Shown: positions 23,504 to 33,066 of the stretch, in pieces | Layout of the letters: every line of letters starts with the position of its first letter | How positions within the stretch are numbered: position 1 is the first letter of the stretch | DNA from: JADCCX01 sp031373545 | Lineage (GTDB): Bacteria > Pseudomonadota > Alphaproteobacteria > Rhizobiales > Beijerinckiaceae | Length of the DNA: 64,000 bases | NCBI GenBank assembly: GCA_031373545.1 | Contig: JANMMT010000081.1 | Span: 1 to 64,000, forward strand | Direction: 5' to 3' | Position numbers and translations under genes: made by a program | Notes under the pieces: generated by a model | The model's database searches: none | The model's input: the letters and a program-made list of their open reading frames with translations, nothing else | What the model was told of the DNA's origin: nothing

Positions 23504-24814
23504 ATGCTCAAACAACTTGCCCTTTCGCTGACCCTTTCCATGGGGGCGACCGCCGCGCTTGCGCAGACGGAAATTCAGTGGTGGCACGCCATGACCGGCG
23601 CCAACAACGACGTGATCGTGCGCCTGGCTGACGAGTTCAACGCGGCCCAGAAAGATTACAAGGTTGTTCCCGCCTACAAGGGCAGCTACGCGGACACGCT
23701 GAACGCCGGCATTGCCGCCTTCCGCGCCGGCAATGCGCCCCATATCATGCAGGTGTTTGAAGTGGGCACGGCCACCATGATGGGGGCCAAGGGCGCGATC
23801 AAGCCCGTGCAGGATCTGATGAAGGACGCCGGCGAAACGTTTGATCCCGCTTCTTACCTGCCAGCCATTGCCGGCTATTATTCCACCGTCAAGGGCGAAA
23901 TGCTGTCGTTCCCTTTCAACTCCTCATCCGCCGTGATGTGGTACAACAAGGATGCGTTCCGCAAGGCTGGTCTCAATCCTGACATGCCGCCCAAGACCTG
24001 GCCGGAAGTTTTCGATGCCGGACGCAAACTCAAGGCGGCGGGTTTTGATAAATGCGGCTTCTCGACGGCGTGGATCACCTGGCTCAACATCGAGCAGCTG
24101 GGGGCGTGGCACAACACCGCCATCGGCACGAAGGCCAACGGCATGGATGGTTTCGACACCGAGTTTCAGATCAACAGCCCGCTTTATGTGAACCACCTCA
24201 CCAACCTCGCCAATCTGCAGAAGGAAGGCGTATTCTCCTACTCCGGTCGTACCAACACCGGCGAGGGGCGTTTCACCTCGGGCGAATGCCCGATCTTTCT
24301 CACCTCCTCGGCCTTCTTCGGAAACGTGCGGGCCAACGCCAAGTTCGAATGGGCCAACACAGTGATGCCCTATTATCCTGAAGTGGCTGGTGCACCCCAG
24401 AACGCCATCATCGGCGGTGCCTCGCTTTGGGTCATGGGCGGCAAGAATGCGGCCGAGTACAAGGGCGTCGCCAAGTTTTTCACCTTCCTGTCCGATGTGG
24501 ACCGCCAGGTGAAACTGCACACCGAATCGGGCTACCTGCCCATCACCAAGGCGGCTTATGCCAAGGTGAAGGCGACGGATTTCTACAAGACCAACCCGCA
24601 CCTCGAAACCCCGCTTCTGCAGCTCAACAACAAGGAGCCGACAGCCAACTCGCGGGGTTTGCGATTCGGCAGCCTCGTGCAGATTCGTGACATCTGGGCC
24701 GAGGAAATCGAAGCCTCGCTCAACGGCCAGAAAACGCCCAAGGCGGCGCTGGATGCCGCTGTCGAGCGCGGCAATGCCACGCTGCGCCAGTTTGAGCGGA
24801 CCGTGACGCGGTGA
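23504..24814 (+). CDS. ugpB: sn-Glycerol-3-phosphate ABC transporter, substrate-binding protein UgpB
   Basis: A 436-aa periplasmic binding protein. The Sec signal peptide ends at ALA-Q near residue 20. The mature start, TEIQWWHAMTGANNDVIVRL, is characteristic of UgpB, as are YKGSYADTLNAGIAAFRAGN and LSFPFNSSSAVMWYNKDAF. It captures glycerol-3-phosphate or glycerophosphodiesters for the UgpAEC importer. GGAGG lies 7 bp before the ATG. It is the first gene of ugpBAEC. The 109-bp gap to ugpA is the longest in the operon and may set the usual excess of binding protein. Upstream (23322-23503) I see no recognisable pho box. Confidence 0.96.
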   Translation: MLKQLALSLTLSMGATAALAQTEIQWWHAMTGANNDVIVRLADEFNAAQKDYKVVPAYKGSYADTLNAGIAAFRAGNAPHIMQVFEVGTATMMGAKGAIKPVQDLMKDAGETFDPASYLPAIAGYYSTVKGEMLSFPFNSSSAVMWYNKDAFRKAGLNPDMPPKTWPEVFDAGRKLKAAGFDKCGFSTAWITWLNIEQLGAWHNTAIGTKANGMDGFDTEFQINSPLYVNHLTNLANLQKEGVFSYSGRTNTGEGRFTSGECPIFLTSSAFFGNVRANAKFEWANTVMPYYPEVAGAPQNAIIGGASLWVMGGKNAAEYKGVAKFFTFLSDVDRQVKLHTESGYLPITKAAYAKVKATDFYKTNPHLETPLLQLNNKEPTANSRGLRFGSLVQIRDIWAEEIEASLNGQKTPKAALDAAVERGNATLRQFERTVTR

Positions 24815-24923
24815 TCCTGAGGCGGAAGGCAGTTCGCAATCAGCAGCCGGAGACCATTGAAAATTCCCGATTGATGATCTTTGCGACTGCCCTCTGCGGG
24901 CTTCCGATCGCCGGCTGACATCC

Positions 24924-25805
24924 ATGACGAGAAACGCCTATTACAAAGGTCTGCTGGTCCCGGCACTGCTGCTGGGGCCGCAACTCGCCATCACCTTCGT
25001 GTTCTTCTACTGGCCTGCGAGCCAGGCGGTGTGGCAGTCATTTCTGGTGCAGGATGCCTTCGGCATTTCCACCACATTCGTCTGGTTCGAGAACTACAAG
25101 GAGCTTTTCTCCAAGCCTGACTATTACAAGGCCTTCTGGAACACGATTGTCTTCTCCAGCTTTGTCGCCTTTTTCTCTCTCGCCATTGCCTTGCTCTTCG
25201 CCATGATGGCGGATCGACAGATCAAGGGCGCGCAAGTTTACACCACCCTTCTCATCTGGCCCTATGCGGTGGCCCCTGCGATTGCGGGCGTGTTGTGGAT
25301 GTTCATGTTCAACCCGTCGCTCGGCATGGTCGCCAAATGGCTGCGTGCCCTGGGCTATGACTGGAACCCGCTGCTCAACGGCAACCAGGCGATGACGCTG
25401 GTCATCATGGCGGCGGTCTGGAAGCAGATCAGCTACAACTTCCTGTTCTTTCTCGCGAGCCTGCAAGCCATCCCCAAAAGCGTGATCGAAGCGGCCACCA
25501 TCGACGGCGCGACGCCGTGGCGCCGGTTCTGGACCATCATTTTTCCGCTGCTTGCGCCCACTACGTTTTTCCTGCTCGTGGTCAACCTCGTCTATGTCTT
25601 CTTCGACACCTTCGGCATTATCGACACGATGACGGGCGGCGGCCCGTCCAAGGCCACCGAAACGCTGGTCTACAAGGTCTATTCCGATGGCAAGGGCGGG
25701 TCAGACCTTGGCGGATCGGCGGCACAATCGGTCATCCTGCTGGTCATGGTGATCGCCATGACGGCCGTGCAGTTCCGCTTCATCGAGCGCAAGGTGACGT
25801 ATTGA
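24924..25805 (+). CDS. ugpA: sn-Glycerol-3-phosphate ABC transporter permease UgpA
   Basis: A 293-aa inner membrane permease of the MalF/UgpA type. Six TM helices are evident (about 10-33, 72-96, 106-130, 155-180, 205-230, 262-283). The ATPase-coupling EAA loop is visible as VIEAATIDGATPWRRFWTII. It forms the membrane channel with UgpE. Its stop overlaps the ugpE start (TGATG), so the two are produced in equal amounts. Length and motif positions are normal. Confidence 0.96.
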   Translation: MTRNAYYKGLLVPALLLGPQLAITFVFFYWPASQAVWQSFLVQDAFGISTTFVWFENYKELFSKPDYYKAFWNTIVFSSFVAFFSLAIALLFAMMADRQIKGAQVYTTLLIWPYAVAPAIAGVLWMFMFNPSLGMVAKWLRALGYDWNPLLNGNQAMTLVIMAAVWKQISYNFLFFLASLQAIPKSVIEAATIDGATPWRRFWTIIFPLLAPTTFFLLVVNLVYVFFDTFGIIDTMTGGGPSKATETLVYKVYSDGKGGSDLGGSAAQSVILLVMVIAMTAVQFRFIERKVTY

Positions 25806-26653
25806 TGGTCGAGAACCGCACCTTCGGTGACCGCTTGGCCTACATCATCCTCACCATCGGCGTGCTGGTGTTGGCCTTTCCGGTCTACCTCACCTTCATC
25901 GCCTCCACATGGGATGCCTCGACCATCATCAATGGCCAGCTGCCGCTCTATCCTGGCCCGCATTTTTTCGAGAACTACCACCGCACGCTGTTCATCGGCA
26001 CCTCGGGCACCACGCGCGAGCCGGTGCTGAACATGATGTTCAACAGCCTCATAATGGCGCTGGCGATCTCGATCGGCAAAATATCGATCTCGATCCTCTC
26101 GGCCTTCGCCATCGTCTATTATCGCTTCCCGTTCCGCATGGCGGCGTTCTGGATCATTTTCGTCACCCTCATGCTGCCCGTCGAGGTGCGCATCTTCCCG
26201 ACTTTCAAGGTGGTGTCCGACGTGGGCTTCCTGGACACGTATCAGGGCCTGGCCGTGCCGCTCATCGCATCCGCCACCGGCACGCTCCTGTTTCGTCAGT
26301 TCTTCATGACCATTCCCGACGAGCTGATGGAGGCCTCCAAGATCGACGGGGCCGGGCCATTCCGGTTTTTCAAGGATACGGTGCTGCCGCTGTCGATGAC
26401 GACGATGGCCGCGCTTTTCGTGATCCAGTTCATCTACGGCTGGAACCAGTATCTGTGGCCGCTGCTGATCACCACGAAGGATTCGATGCAGACCATCGTC
26501 ATCGGCATCAAGAAAATGATCGTCACGGCCGATGCGCTCACTGAATGGCAACTGGCCATGACCACCGCCATGCTGGCCATGGTGCCGCCTGTGCTCGTCG
26601 TCGTGCTCATGCAGAAGCTCTTCGTGAAGGGGCTTGTGGACCAGGAGAAGTAG
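25805..26653 (+). CDS. ugpE: sn-Glycerol-3-phosphate ABC transporter permease UgpE
   Basis: A 282-aa permease of the MalG/UgpE type, with six TM helices and the EAA loop LMEASKIDGAGPFRFFKDTV at about 182-201. I take ATG 25805, whose A is the last base of the ugpA stop; the frame is open further upstream but that part lies within ugpA. It partners UgpA in the channel. ugpC follows after 6 bp. Confidence 0.96.
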   Translation: MVENRTFGDRLAYIILTIGVLVLAFPVYLTFIASTWDASTIINGQLPLYPGPHFFENYHRTLFIGTSGTTREPVLNMMFNSLIMALAISIGKISISILSAFAIVYYRFPFRMAAFWIIFVTLMLPVEVRIFPTFKVVSDVGFLDTYQGLAVPLIASATGTLLFRQFFMTIPDELMEASKIDGAGPFRFFKDTVLPLSMTTMAALFVIQFIYGWNQYLWPLLITTKDSMQTIVIGIKKMIVTADALTEWQLAMTTAMLAMVPPVLVVVLMQKLFVKGLVDQEK

Positions 26654-26659
26654 GACACC

Positions 26660-27727
26660 ATGGCCACCGTCAAGATCGATCAGGTCCGCAAGATCTACCC
26701 CGGCCAGGTGGAGGCCGTGAAGGGCGTGTCCATCGACATCCCCGATGGCTCGTTCACCGTCCTCGTCGGCCCATCAGGCTGCGGCAAGTCCACGTTGCTG
26801 CGCATGGTGGCGGGGCTGGAGACCATCAGCGGCGGCACCTGTTCCATCGGCGGGCGCGTGGTCAACGAGGTGGAACCGGCAGACCGCGATATCGCCATGG
26901 TGTTCCAGAATTACGCGCTCTACCCGCACATGAGCGTCTACGACAACATGGCTTATGGCCTGCGCAACCGCGGAACGCCCAAGGGCGAGATTGATGCACG
27001 CGTGCGGGAGGCCGCCAGAATTCTCGACATTGAGGGTTTTCTCGAGCGACGCCCGCGCGCGCTTTCGGGCGGCCAGCGCCAGCGTGTCGCCATGGGCCGC
27101 GCCATCGTGCGCAAGCCGCAAGTGTTTTTATTCGATGAGCCGCTCTCCAACCTCGATGCCAAGCTGCGCGTGCAGATGCGTGTCGAGATCAAAAAGCTGC
27201 AGCGCAACCTCGGCGTGACGTCGCTTTATGTCACCCATGATCAGGTGGAGGCGATGACCCTTTCCGACCAGCTCGTGGTCATGAACGGTGGGCGCGTGGA
27301 GCAGATCGGCGCGCCGACTGACATCTACAAGCGCCCTGCCACCACCTTTGTCGCCAGCTTCATCGGCTCTCCGCCCATGAACATGCTGAGCGGCGAGGTG
27401 CAGGGCGGCGAGGTGGTCGTTGGCGATTTGCGCGTCACCCCCGGCGCTATGCCAGCCAGCGTCGCGTCTGGCACCAAGGTCATCGTCGGGCTGCGCCCGG
27501 AGGACGTTCCGGTCGCCGACGCGCGCGATCGCAGCCTCGCCATGAACGTGGAATTCGTGGAGGAACTGGGCGCCACGCGGTTGCTGCACGGCAGCTTTGC
27601 GGGCCAGACGGTCGTGCTGCAGGTGCCCGCCTCGATGGCTTATGGTGGGCCAGGCAAGATCGGGTTTTCCGTCCCGCCCGCCATTGTCCATGTCTTCGAT
27701 GCAGCGACGGGCCAGCGCCTGAACTGA
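26660..27727 (+). CDS. ugpC: sn-Glycerol-3-phosphate ABC transporter ATP-binding protein UgpC
   Basis: A 355-aa MalK-type ATPase. Walker A is GPSGCGKST (37-45), followed by the Q-loop MVFQNYALYPHM, the signature LSGGQRQRVAMGRA, Walker B FLFDEPLSNLDA and the switch His in YVTHDQ. A C-terminal TOBE/regulatory domain (about 240-355) carries GLRPEDV. It energises UgpAE. It ends the operon and is convergent with polA, the two stop codons being 16 bp apart. No terminator is visible in that gap, so transcripts may run into each other. Confidence 0.96.
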   Translation: MATVKIDQVRKIYPGQVEAVKGVSIDIPDGSFTVLVGPSGCGKSTLLRMVAGLETISGGTCSIGGRVVNEVEPADRDIAMVFQNYALYPHMSVYDNMAYGLRNRGTPKGEIDARVREAARILDIEGFLERRPRALSGGQRQRVAMGRAIVRKPQVFLFDEPLSNLDAKLRVQMRVEIKKLQRNLGVTSLYVTHDQVEAMTLSDQLVVMNGGRVEQIGAPTDIYKRPATTFVASFIGSPPMNMLSGEVQGGEVVVGDLRVTPGAMPASVASGTKVIVGLRPEDVPVADARDRSLAMNVEFVEELGATRLLHGSFAGQTVVLQVPASMAYGGPGKIGFSVPPAIVHVFDAATGQRLN

Positions 27728-27743
27728 AGGGCGCTCCAATGGC

Positions 27744-30700
27744 TCAGTGTGCGGCATCCCAGTTGTGCGCGGCCCGCGCATCCACTTGCAACGGCACACA
27801 CAGATGCACCGCGGGCAGCGCCGCCTCGATCATCACCCTGCGGATCACCGGAAGCGCGGCCTCCACCTCGCTCTCGGGCGACTCGAAGATCAGCTCGTCA
27901 TGCACCTGCAACAGCATGTGAGCCGAAAGCCGCGCGGCGCTGAGCGCATCTTCCATGCGCACCATGGCCCGCCGGATGATGTCGGCGGCAGACCCTTGGA
28001 TCGGCGCATTGATCGCCGCGCGCTCCAGAAAGGCGCGCTCCGACGGGTTCTTGGTGCCGATCTGCGGATAATGGCATTTGCGTCCGAATATCGTGGAGAC
28101 GTATCCATCGCGGTGCACGGCCTTCTTCGTCGCCTCCATGTAGTCCTTGATGCCCGGAAAGCGCTCGAAATACGTGCGGATGTACGCCCCCGCCTCTTCG
28201 CGGCTGATGCTGAGCTGGTTGGCCAGACCAAAGGCCGATATGCCGTAGATGATGCCGAAGTTGATGGCTTTGGCACGCCGGCGCACCTCTGAGGGCATAT
28301 CCTTGATCGGCACGCCGAACATTTCGGAGGCCGTCATGGCATGGATGTCGAGGCCATCGGCGAAGGCTTTCGTGAGCTGCGGAATATCCGCCATATGCGC
28401 CAGCACGCGCAGCTCGATCTGGCTGTAATCCGCCGAGATCAGCTTGTTGCCGGGCGTGGCCACGAAAGCGGTGCGGATCTTGCGGCCCTGCTCGTTGCGC
28501 ACGGGGATGTTCTGGATGTTGGGGTCGGAGGAGGACAACCGCCCCGTGGTCGTCGCCGCCATGGCAAAGGAGGTGTGCACGCGGTGCGTCTGCGGATGCA
28601 CGAAGCTGGGCAGCGCATCGGTGTAGGTGGATTTGAGCTTGGAAAGCTGCCGCCAGTCCAGAATGCGCGCAGGCAGTTCATGCCCCTGTTCCGCCAGTTC
28701 CTCCAGCGCACCGGCGCCCGTCGCCCATTGGCCCGTCGCGGTTTTCTTGCCGCCGGGCAGGCCCATCTTGCCAAACAGGATATCGCCAAGCTGCTTGGGT
28801 GAGCCGAGATTGAAAGGCTCGCCCACCAGCTTCTGGATCTCGTCCTCCAGCCCCGCCATGCGCTGGGCGAACTCACCGGACAGGCGCGAGAGAATCTGCC
28901 GGTCGATGGCAATGCCGCGCCGCTCCATCCGGCACAGCACCGGCGCGAGCGGCCGCTCCAGCGTTTCATAAACCGTGGTCATGCCCTCGGCCGCAAGGCG
29001 CGGCTTGAGCACGCGCCACAGCCGCAGCGTCACGTCGGCGTCCTCGGCGGCATAGGCCGTGGCCTTGTCCAGCGGCACACGATCGAAGGTGACGCGGTTC
29101 TTGCCCGTGCCTGTCACCGCGTCGTAGCTGATGGGCGTGTGGCCCAGCCAGCGTTGGCTCAGCGCATCCATGCCGTGCCCGCCCGTGTTGCCCGAGGTCG
29201 CGCCGCCATCCAGCGCGTAGGACATGAGCAGCGTGTCATCGATGTTGCGCACTGTGATGTCCGCCTGCGCGAAGACCTGCATATCGAACTTGATGTTCTG
29301 GCCGATCTTGAGCACGCTCTCGTCTTCCAGCACGGGTTTCAACCGCGCCAGTGCGGCGGCATGCGCCATCTGTCCCGCCATCAGATTGCCACCGCCGAAG
29401 AGGTCGCCCGCGCCCTCGCCCTTGTGGAGCAACGGCGCGTAACAGGCGCGGCCAGGAGCCAGCGCCAGGCTGAACCCCACGATGTTGGCCTGCATGGCAT
29501 CCAGGCTGTCGGTCTCGGTGTCGATGGCGAGAAAGCCTTGCGCGCGGGCGGCATCCAGCCATGTGTCCAACTGGTTGAGTGTGGCGAGCGTCTCATAGGT
29601 GGAAGTGTCGATCTTCGTGGCCTCAGCTTCGGCCTTGCGGGATGCGCTCAAGTGAGCCGGGCTGGCTCCCCTCCCTCCCCCCGGAGGGGAGGGTGGTTCG
29701 GAGCGAAGCGAGGAACTGGGAGGGGGAGATATCGCAGATAGAAGCCCCCCCTCCCGGCTCGGCAGAGCCTCGCCACCCTCCCCTCCGGGGGGAGAGAGGG
29801 GAGCCCCCGCTTTCGGGCCATAATTGCCCACGCGCAGCCGCGCATCCGGCTCCACGGCGGCCACGTCCACCTCGGCCTTGTCCGCGATGCGCTTGGTGAT
29901 GGTGGTGAACTCCATCGCTTTCAGGAACGCGATCAGGGGCACGGCCTCGAAGGGGGGCAGCGCCAGATCCGTCAGCGGTGTCACCACCGCCACGTCGCGC
30001 ACGAGGTCCACCAGCTTGCGGGAGATGCGCACCTTCTCGATCACGGCGGGATCAGTGAGGGTTTCGCGCTTCTTCGGCTGCTTGATCTCGCCCGCGCGCG
30101 CCAGCAGCGTGTCCAGATCGCCGTATTCATTGATCAACTGCGCGGCGGTCTTGATGCCGATGCCGGGCGCACCGGGCACATTGTCCGTGCTGTCGCCCGA
30201 CAAAGCCTGCACATCCACCACCCGCTCAGGCGGCACGCCGAAATAGTCGATCACCTCATCGCAGCCGATCTTGCGTTCCTCGCGCGCGCCCTTCGCACCC
30301 GCGATGCCCGACGCCGGATCATACATCGCCACGCCCGGCTCGATGAGCTGCATCAGGTCCTTGTCCGCCGAGATGATGAGCACCTCTGCCCCCGCATCCA
30401 CCGCCTGTCGCGTGTAGGTCGCAATCAGGTCATCGGCCTCGTAGACATCCTGCTCTACCGGGATCATGCCGAAGGCTTTCACGGTTTCGCGCATCAATGG
30501 AAACTGCGGCACGAGGTCTTCGGGCGGGGCCGAACGGTTGGCCTTGTAGGCGGGGTAAAGCGCCTTGCGGAACGAGTTCTCGGACTTGTCGAAAATGATG
30601 GCCAGATGCGTGGGTTTCACGCCCAAGGCACCTTCGGTGACGAATTGCAACATCTTGGTGGCGAACAAACGCACAGCACCCGTCGGCAGGCCATCCGAAC

Positions 30701-30827
30701 GCGCGAGGTAGCGTCGGTCCTGATTCATCGACTGGAAATAGGCCCGGAAGATGAAGTTGGACCCATCGACCAGAAACACCCGGTCGCCCTTGGTGATGGG
30801 CCGTGTGCCCTGTGCTGTCTCGCTCAT
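27744..30827 (-). CDS. polA: DNA polymerase I
   Basis: A 1027-aa Pol I with all three domains: 5' nuclease (about 1-310), 3'-5' exonuclease (from about 408; DTETDSL keeps the metal-binding Asp and Glu, so proofreading should be active) and polymerase (motif A SADYSQIELRVLAHM, motif B RRRAKAINFGIIYGISAFGL, motif C LLQVHDELIFE). It fills gaps in repair and Okazaki-fragment processing. It is longer than a typical homologue because of an unusual Pro/Gly/Ser-rich stretch at about 341-388, encoded by a 142-bp palindromic DNA element between the first two domains. Its ATG overlaps the stop of the upstream ABC transporter gene (ATGA). Confidence 0.98.
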   Translation of the reverse strand: MSETAQGTRPITKGDRVFLVDGSNFIFRAYFQSMNQDRRYLARSDGLPTGAVRLFATKMLQFVTEGALGVKPTHLAIIFDKSENSFRKALYPAYKANRSAPPEDLVPQFPLMRETVKAFGMIPVEQDVYEADDLIATYTRQAVDAGAEVLIISADKDLMQLIEPGVAMYDPASGIAGAKGAREERKIGCDEVIDYFGVPPERVVDVQALSGDSTDNVPGAPGIGIKTAAQLINEYGDLDTLLARAGEIKQPKKRETLTDPAVIEKVRISRKLVDLVRDVAVVTPLTDLALPPFEAVPLIAFLKAMEFTTITKRIADKAEVDVAAVEPDARLRVGNYGPKAGAPLSPPGGEGGEALPSREGGLLSAISPPPSSSLRSEPPSPPGGGRGASPAHLSASRKAEAEATKIDTSTYETLATLNQLDTWLDAARAQGFLAIDTETDSLDAMQANIVGFSLALAPGRACYAPLLHKGEGAGDLFGGGNLMAGQMAHAAALARLKPVLEDESVLKIGQNIKFDMQVFAQADITVRNIDDTLLMSYALDGGATSGNTGGHGMDALSQRWLGHTPISYDAVTGTGKNRVTFDRVPLDKATAYAAEDADVTLRLWRVLKPRLAAEGMTTVYETLERPLAPVLCRMERRGIAIDRQILSRLSGEFAQRMAGLEDEIQKLVGEPFNLGSPKQLGDILFGKMGLPGGKKTATGQWATGAGALEELAEQGHELPARILDWRQLSKLKSTYTDALPSFVHPQTHRVHTSFAMAATTTGRLSSSDPNIQNIPVRNEQGRKIRTAFVATPGNKLISADYSQIELRVLAHMADIPQLTKAFADGLDIHAMTASEMFGVPIKDMPSEVRRRAKAINFGIIYGISAFGLANQLSISREEAGAYIRTYFERFPGIKDYMEATKKAVHRDGYVSTIFGRKCHYPQIGTKNPSERAFLERAAINAPIQGSAADIIRRAMVRMEDALSAARLSAHMLLQVHDELIFESPESEVEAALPVIRRVMIEAALPAVHLCVPLQVDARAAHNWDAAH
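29664..29805. repeat. 142-bp palindromic element inserted in frame in polA
   Basis: Left arm 29664-29696 and right arm 29773-29805 are inverted copies of 33 bp with one mismatch, opening GGCTCCCCTCCCTCCCCCCG. Inside, GGGAGGGGG (near 29718) and CCCCCTCCC (near 29747) form a second stem. The element is GC-extreme, unlike the flanking coding sequence, and is read through as a Pro/Gly/Ser linker between two PolA domains. The pattern recalls palindromic elements found inside genes of other alphaproteobacteria such as Rickettsia. No other copy is in this window. Confidence 0.85.
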
Positions 30828-32932
30828 TTGGGCGCAAACCTCTTGGCATTCGTGGCGTCGGCCACCGTGAACAGGCCATCGTCGCCCGCAACAAGCTCAA
30901 TCTGCCGGTCGTGCATGGCCACCAGCGTCGAGCGATGGCCGATGGAGACGACCGTCGTGTCCGGCAGGCGCTCCCTGATCAGGGCGTAGATGGCCGCCTC
31001 GGTGGATTCATCCAGCGCCGCCGTGGCCTCATCGAGAAACAGCCAATCGGGCTTGGACAGCAGCGCCCGCGCAATCGCCACGCGCTGCTGCTCGCCCAGC
31101 GACAGAACCTGGCTCCAGAACGCCTGTTCATCGAGGCGGTGGATGAGTTTGGGCAGTTTCACCGCCAGCAAGGCCGCGCGGATGGCCTCGTCAGAATGGG
31201 TGTCGTAGAGGTCGGGATACTCGACCGCCTGTTTGAGCGTTCCCATGGGCAGATAAGGCCTTTGCGGCAACAGCAGCATGCGCTTGCCTTCGGGCGTGAA
31301 GATATGGCCCTCGCCATAAGGCCAGATGCCGGACACCGCGCGAAACAGCGTCGACTTGCCGGACCCCGATGGCCCCGTGACCAGCGTGCGTTGTCCTCCC
31401 CGCAGCGTCAGGTCCGTGATGGAGACAATCGTCTCGCCGCCCGGCACGCCCAGCTTGAGCGCGGGGATGGAGACATCTGCACCCGCCTGGTCGTGGCGCT
31501 GAATGCCGCTGTCCGCTTGCAAATCCTCTGCCTCGCCCATGGCCGTCTGGAAGGTCGACAGGCGGTCGACGGTCGCCTTGTAATTGGCCAGCGTCGCGTA
31601 GCGGATGATGAACCACTGCATGGCGCCTTCCACGCGGCCAAAGGCACCTGCCGTCTGCTGCAACTGCCCCAGCGTGATCGCGCCGGTGAAGAAAGCGGGC
31701 GCCATAATCACGTAGGGAAACACGACGCTTGCCTGAAAATAAACCGAGGTGAAGGTGCTCAGCTTGAGGTTCTGGCGGATGAGATCATAGGTGTTGCCCA
31801 CGATGGCAGCAAAGCGCTGGCGGATGTGCTGGCGCTCGGCGGGCTCCCCGCGCAGCAGCGCCACCTGTTCGCCGTATTCCCGCAGGCGCGCGAGTTGATA
31901 GCGGAAATCGGCTTCGTAGCGCTCCTGGTTGAAATCCATCCGGATGAGCGGACGGCCGATCAGATGGGTCAGCCACGTGCCGACGAAAGAATAGATCAGC
32001 GCCACCCAGAACGGCAGGCCCGGCACGACGATGCTGGTGCCGGGAATGGCGAACTCAGCGGGGATCGACCACAGGATGATCGAGAACGACACGAGGTTGG
32101 ATATGGTCGAGAGCAGGCTGATGGAGAAGGCGTAGGTGTTGAGAATGTACCCCCGCACATCCTCCGCGATGCGCTGGTCCGGGTTGTCCGCGCCCCCCGT
32201 GAAGCCCATGCGGTAGTGACTGCCGCCGTTCAGCCAGCGCGCGCTGTAGCGATCCACGAGATACTCGCGCCAGCGCAATTTGAGGATGTTCTCGATGAAA
32301 TACTCGATGAGGTTGGAAATGACGGCGATGGCGGCCCAGAACATGAAGACCGTGAACAGCAGGCTCCAGAAGGCCGCCTGATCCTTGTTCTGGATCGCGT
32401 TGAACCAATCGCGGCTGAAGAAGCTGAGGCGCACACTGATGCCGACCTGCAACTGGTTGAGCACGACCAGAAAGATCGTGAGACCCCAGGCAAGGTGGCG
32501 CTCCTGCACGGCACCGAGCAAAGGCAGCGTGGTGACCTTGGTGTTGGCGGCGTCGAAATAGGGGTCGGCCAGGCCTGTGATCTGGCGCACGACGGGAATG
32601 AACGACACGGCGTAGACCAGAATGCCGAAGAGCCCGACCGTCAATGGAAGCTCGGAGGGGATGCTCACCGCCTGGAAGGCCGCCGGCCAGTATCCCTGCG
32701 TGCCTGCCAGAAAGGCGAGGCTCAGCACCACGTATTCAATGCTGAACACCGTGATGAACAGGCGCAGGAACGCCGAAATGCGCGGAGACTGATAGGCCGC
32801 CCAGGCCAGCATGAGGCCGACGATGCCCAGCCCCATCAGCGCCCGCGACCCGCTTGCCCCGCCAAAGGCCAGGCAGAGCACCGCGACAATGCCGCTGGCG
32901 ATGGCGAGAACGGCAGGAGCAAACAGCGCCAT
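30824..32932 (-). CDS. ABC transporter, fused permease and ATPase (YddA/SbmA-BacA-like)
   Basis: A 702-aa half-transporter of the ABCD/YddA type, related to SbmA/BacA. Eight hydrophobic segments lie in the first about 420 residues, including family hallmarks such as WREYLVDRYSARWLNGGSHY and NPDQRIAEDVRGY. The ATPase domain follows: TGPSGSGKST, signature SLGEQQRVAIARALL, Walker B WLFLDEATAALDE. Members move peptides, very-long-chain acyl groups or cobalamin. I chose ATG 32932 with AAGGA upstream; the frame opens back to 33043. The stop overlaps the polA ATG, and the gene is divergent from the MsbA-like exporter. The substrate is unknown. Confidence 0.9.
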   Translation of the reverse strand: MALFAPAVLAIASGIVAVLCLAFGGASGSRALMGLGIVGLMLAWAAYQSPRISAFLRLFITVFSIEYVVLSLAFLAGTQGYWPAAFQAVSIPSELPLTVGLFGILVYAVSFIPVVRQITGLADPYFDAANTKVTTLPLLGAVQERHLAWGLTIFLVVLNQLQVGISVRLSFFSRDWFNAIQNKDQAAFWSLLFTVFMFWAAIAVISNLIEYFIENILKLRWREYLVDRYSARWLNGGSHYRMGFTGGADNPDQRIAEDVRGYILNTYAFSISLLSTISNLVSFSIILWSIPAEFAIPGTSIVVPGLPFWVALIYSFVGTWLTHLIGRPLIRMDFNQERYEADFRYQLARLREYGEQVALLRGEPAERQHIRQRFAAIVGNTYDLIRQNLKLSTFTSVYFQASVVFPYVIMAPAFFTGAITLGQLQQTAGAFGRVEGAMQWFIIRYATLANYKATVDRLSTFQTAMGEAEDLQADSGIQRHDQAGADVSIPALKLGVPGGETIVSITDLTLRGGQRTLVTGPSGSGKSTLFRAVSGIWPYGEGHIFTPEGKRMLLLPQRPYLPMGTLKQAVEYPDLYDTHSDEAIRAALLAVKLPKLIHRLDEQAFWSQVLSLGEQQRVAIARALLSKPDWLFLDEATAALDESTEAAIYALIRERLPDTTVVSIGHRSTLVAMHDRQIELVAGDDGLFTVADATNAKRFAPK

Positions 32933-33066
32933 GGCAAGATCATCCTTGAAATCAGTCGGATGGTCATAGCGCAGTCCGTGTCCGCCGGAACCCCCGCAGG
33001 ACTCAAAACAGGCTGATTTGTTCGGCACTGGCATAATTCGCATCGGCGCGGTACTCAGCGCCTTCC

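Noticed and set aside
24815..24923. Hairpin or REP element between ugpB and ugpA
   Set aside because: Short complementary words (CAGCCGG/CCGGCTG and AGGCAGT/ACTGCC) are present but in an order that cannot nest into one hairpin.
30803..33016. Open frame of 737 codons on the plus strand opposite the YddA-like ABC transporter
   Set aside because: Composition is a His/Asp/Arg-rich reverse complement of membrane codons; no motif, and the minus-strand gene is certain.
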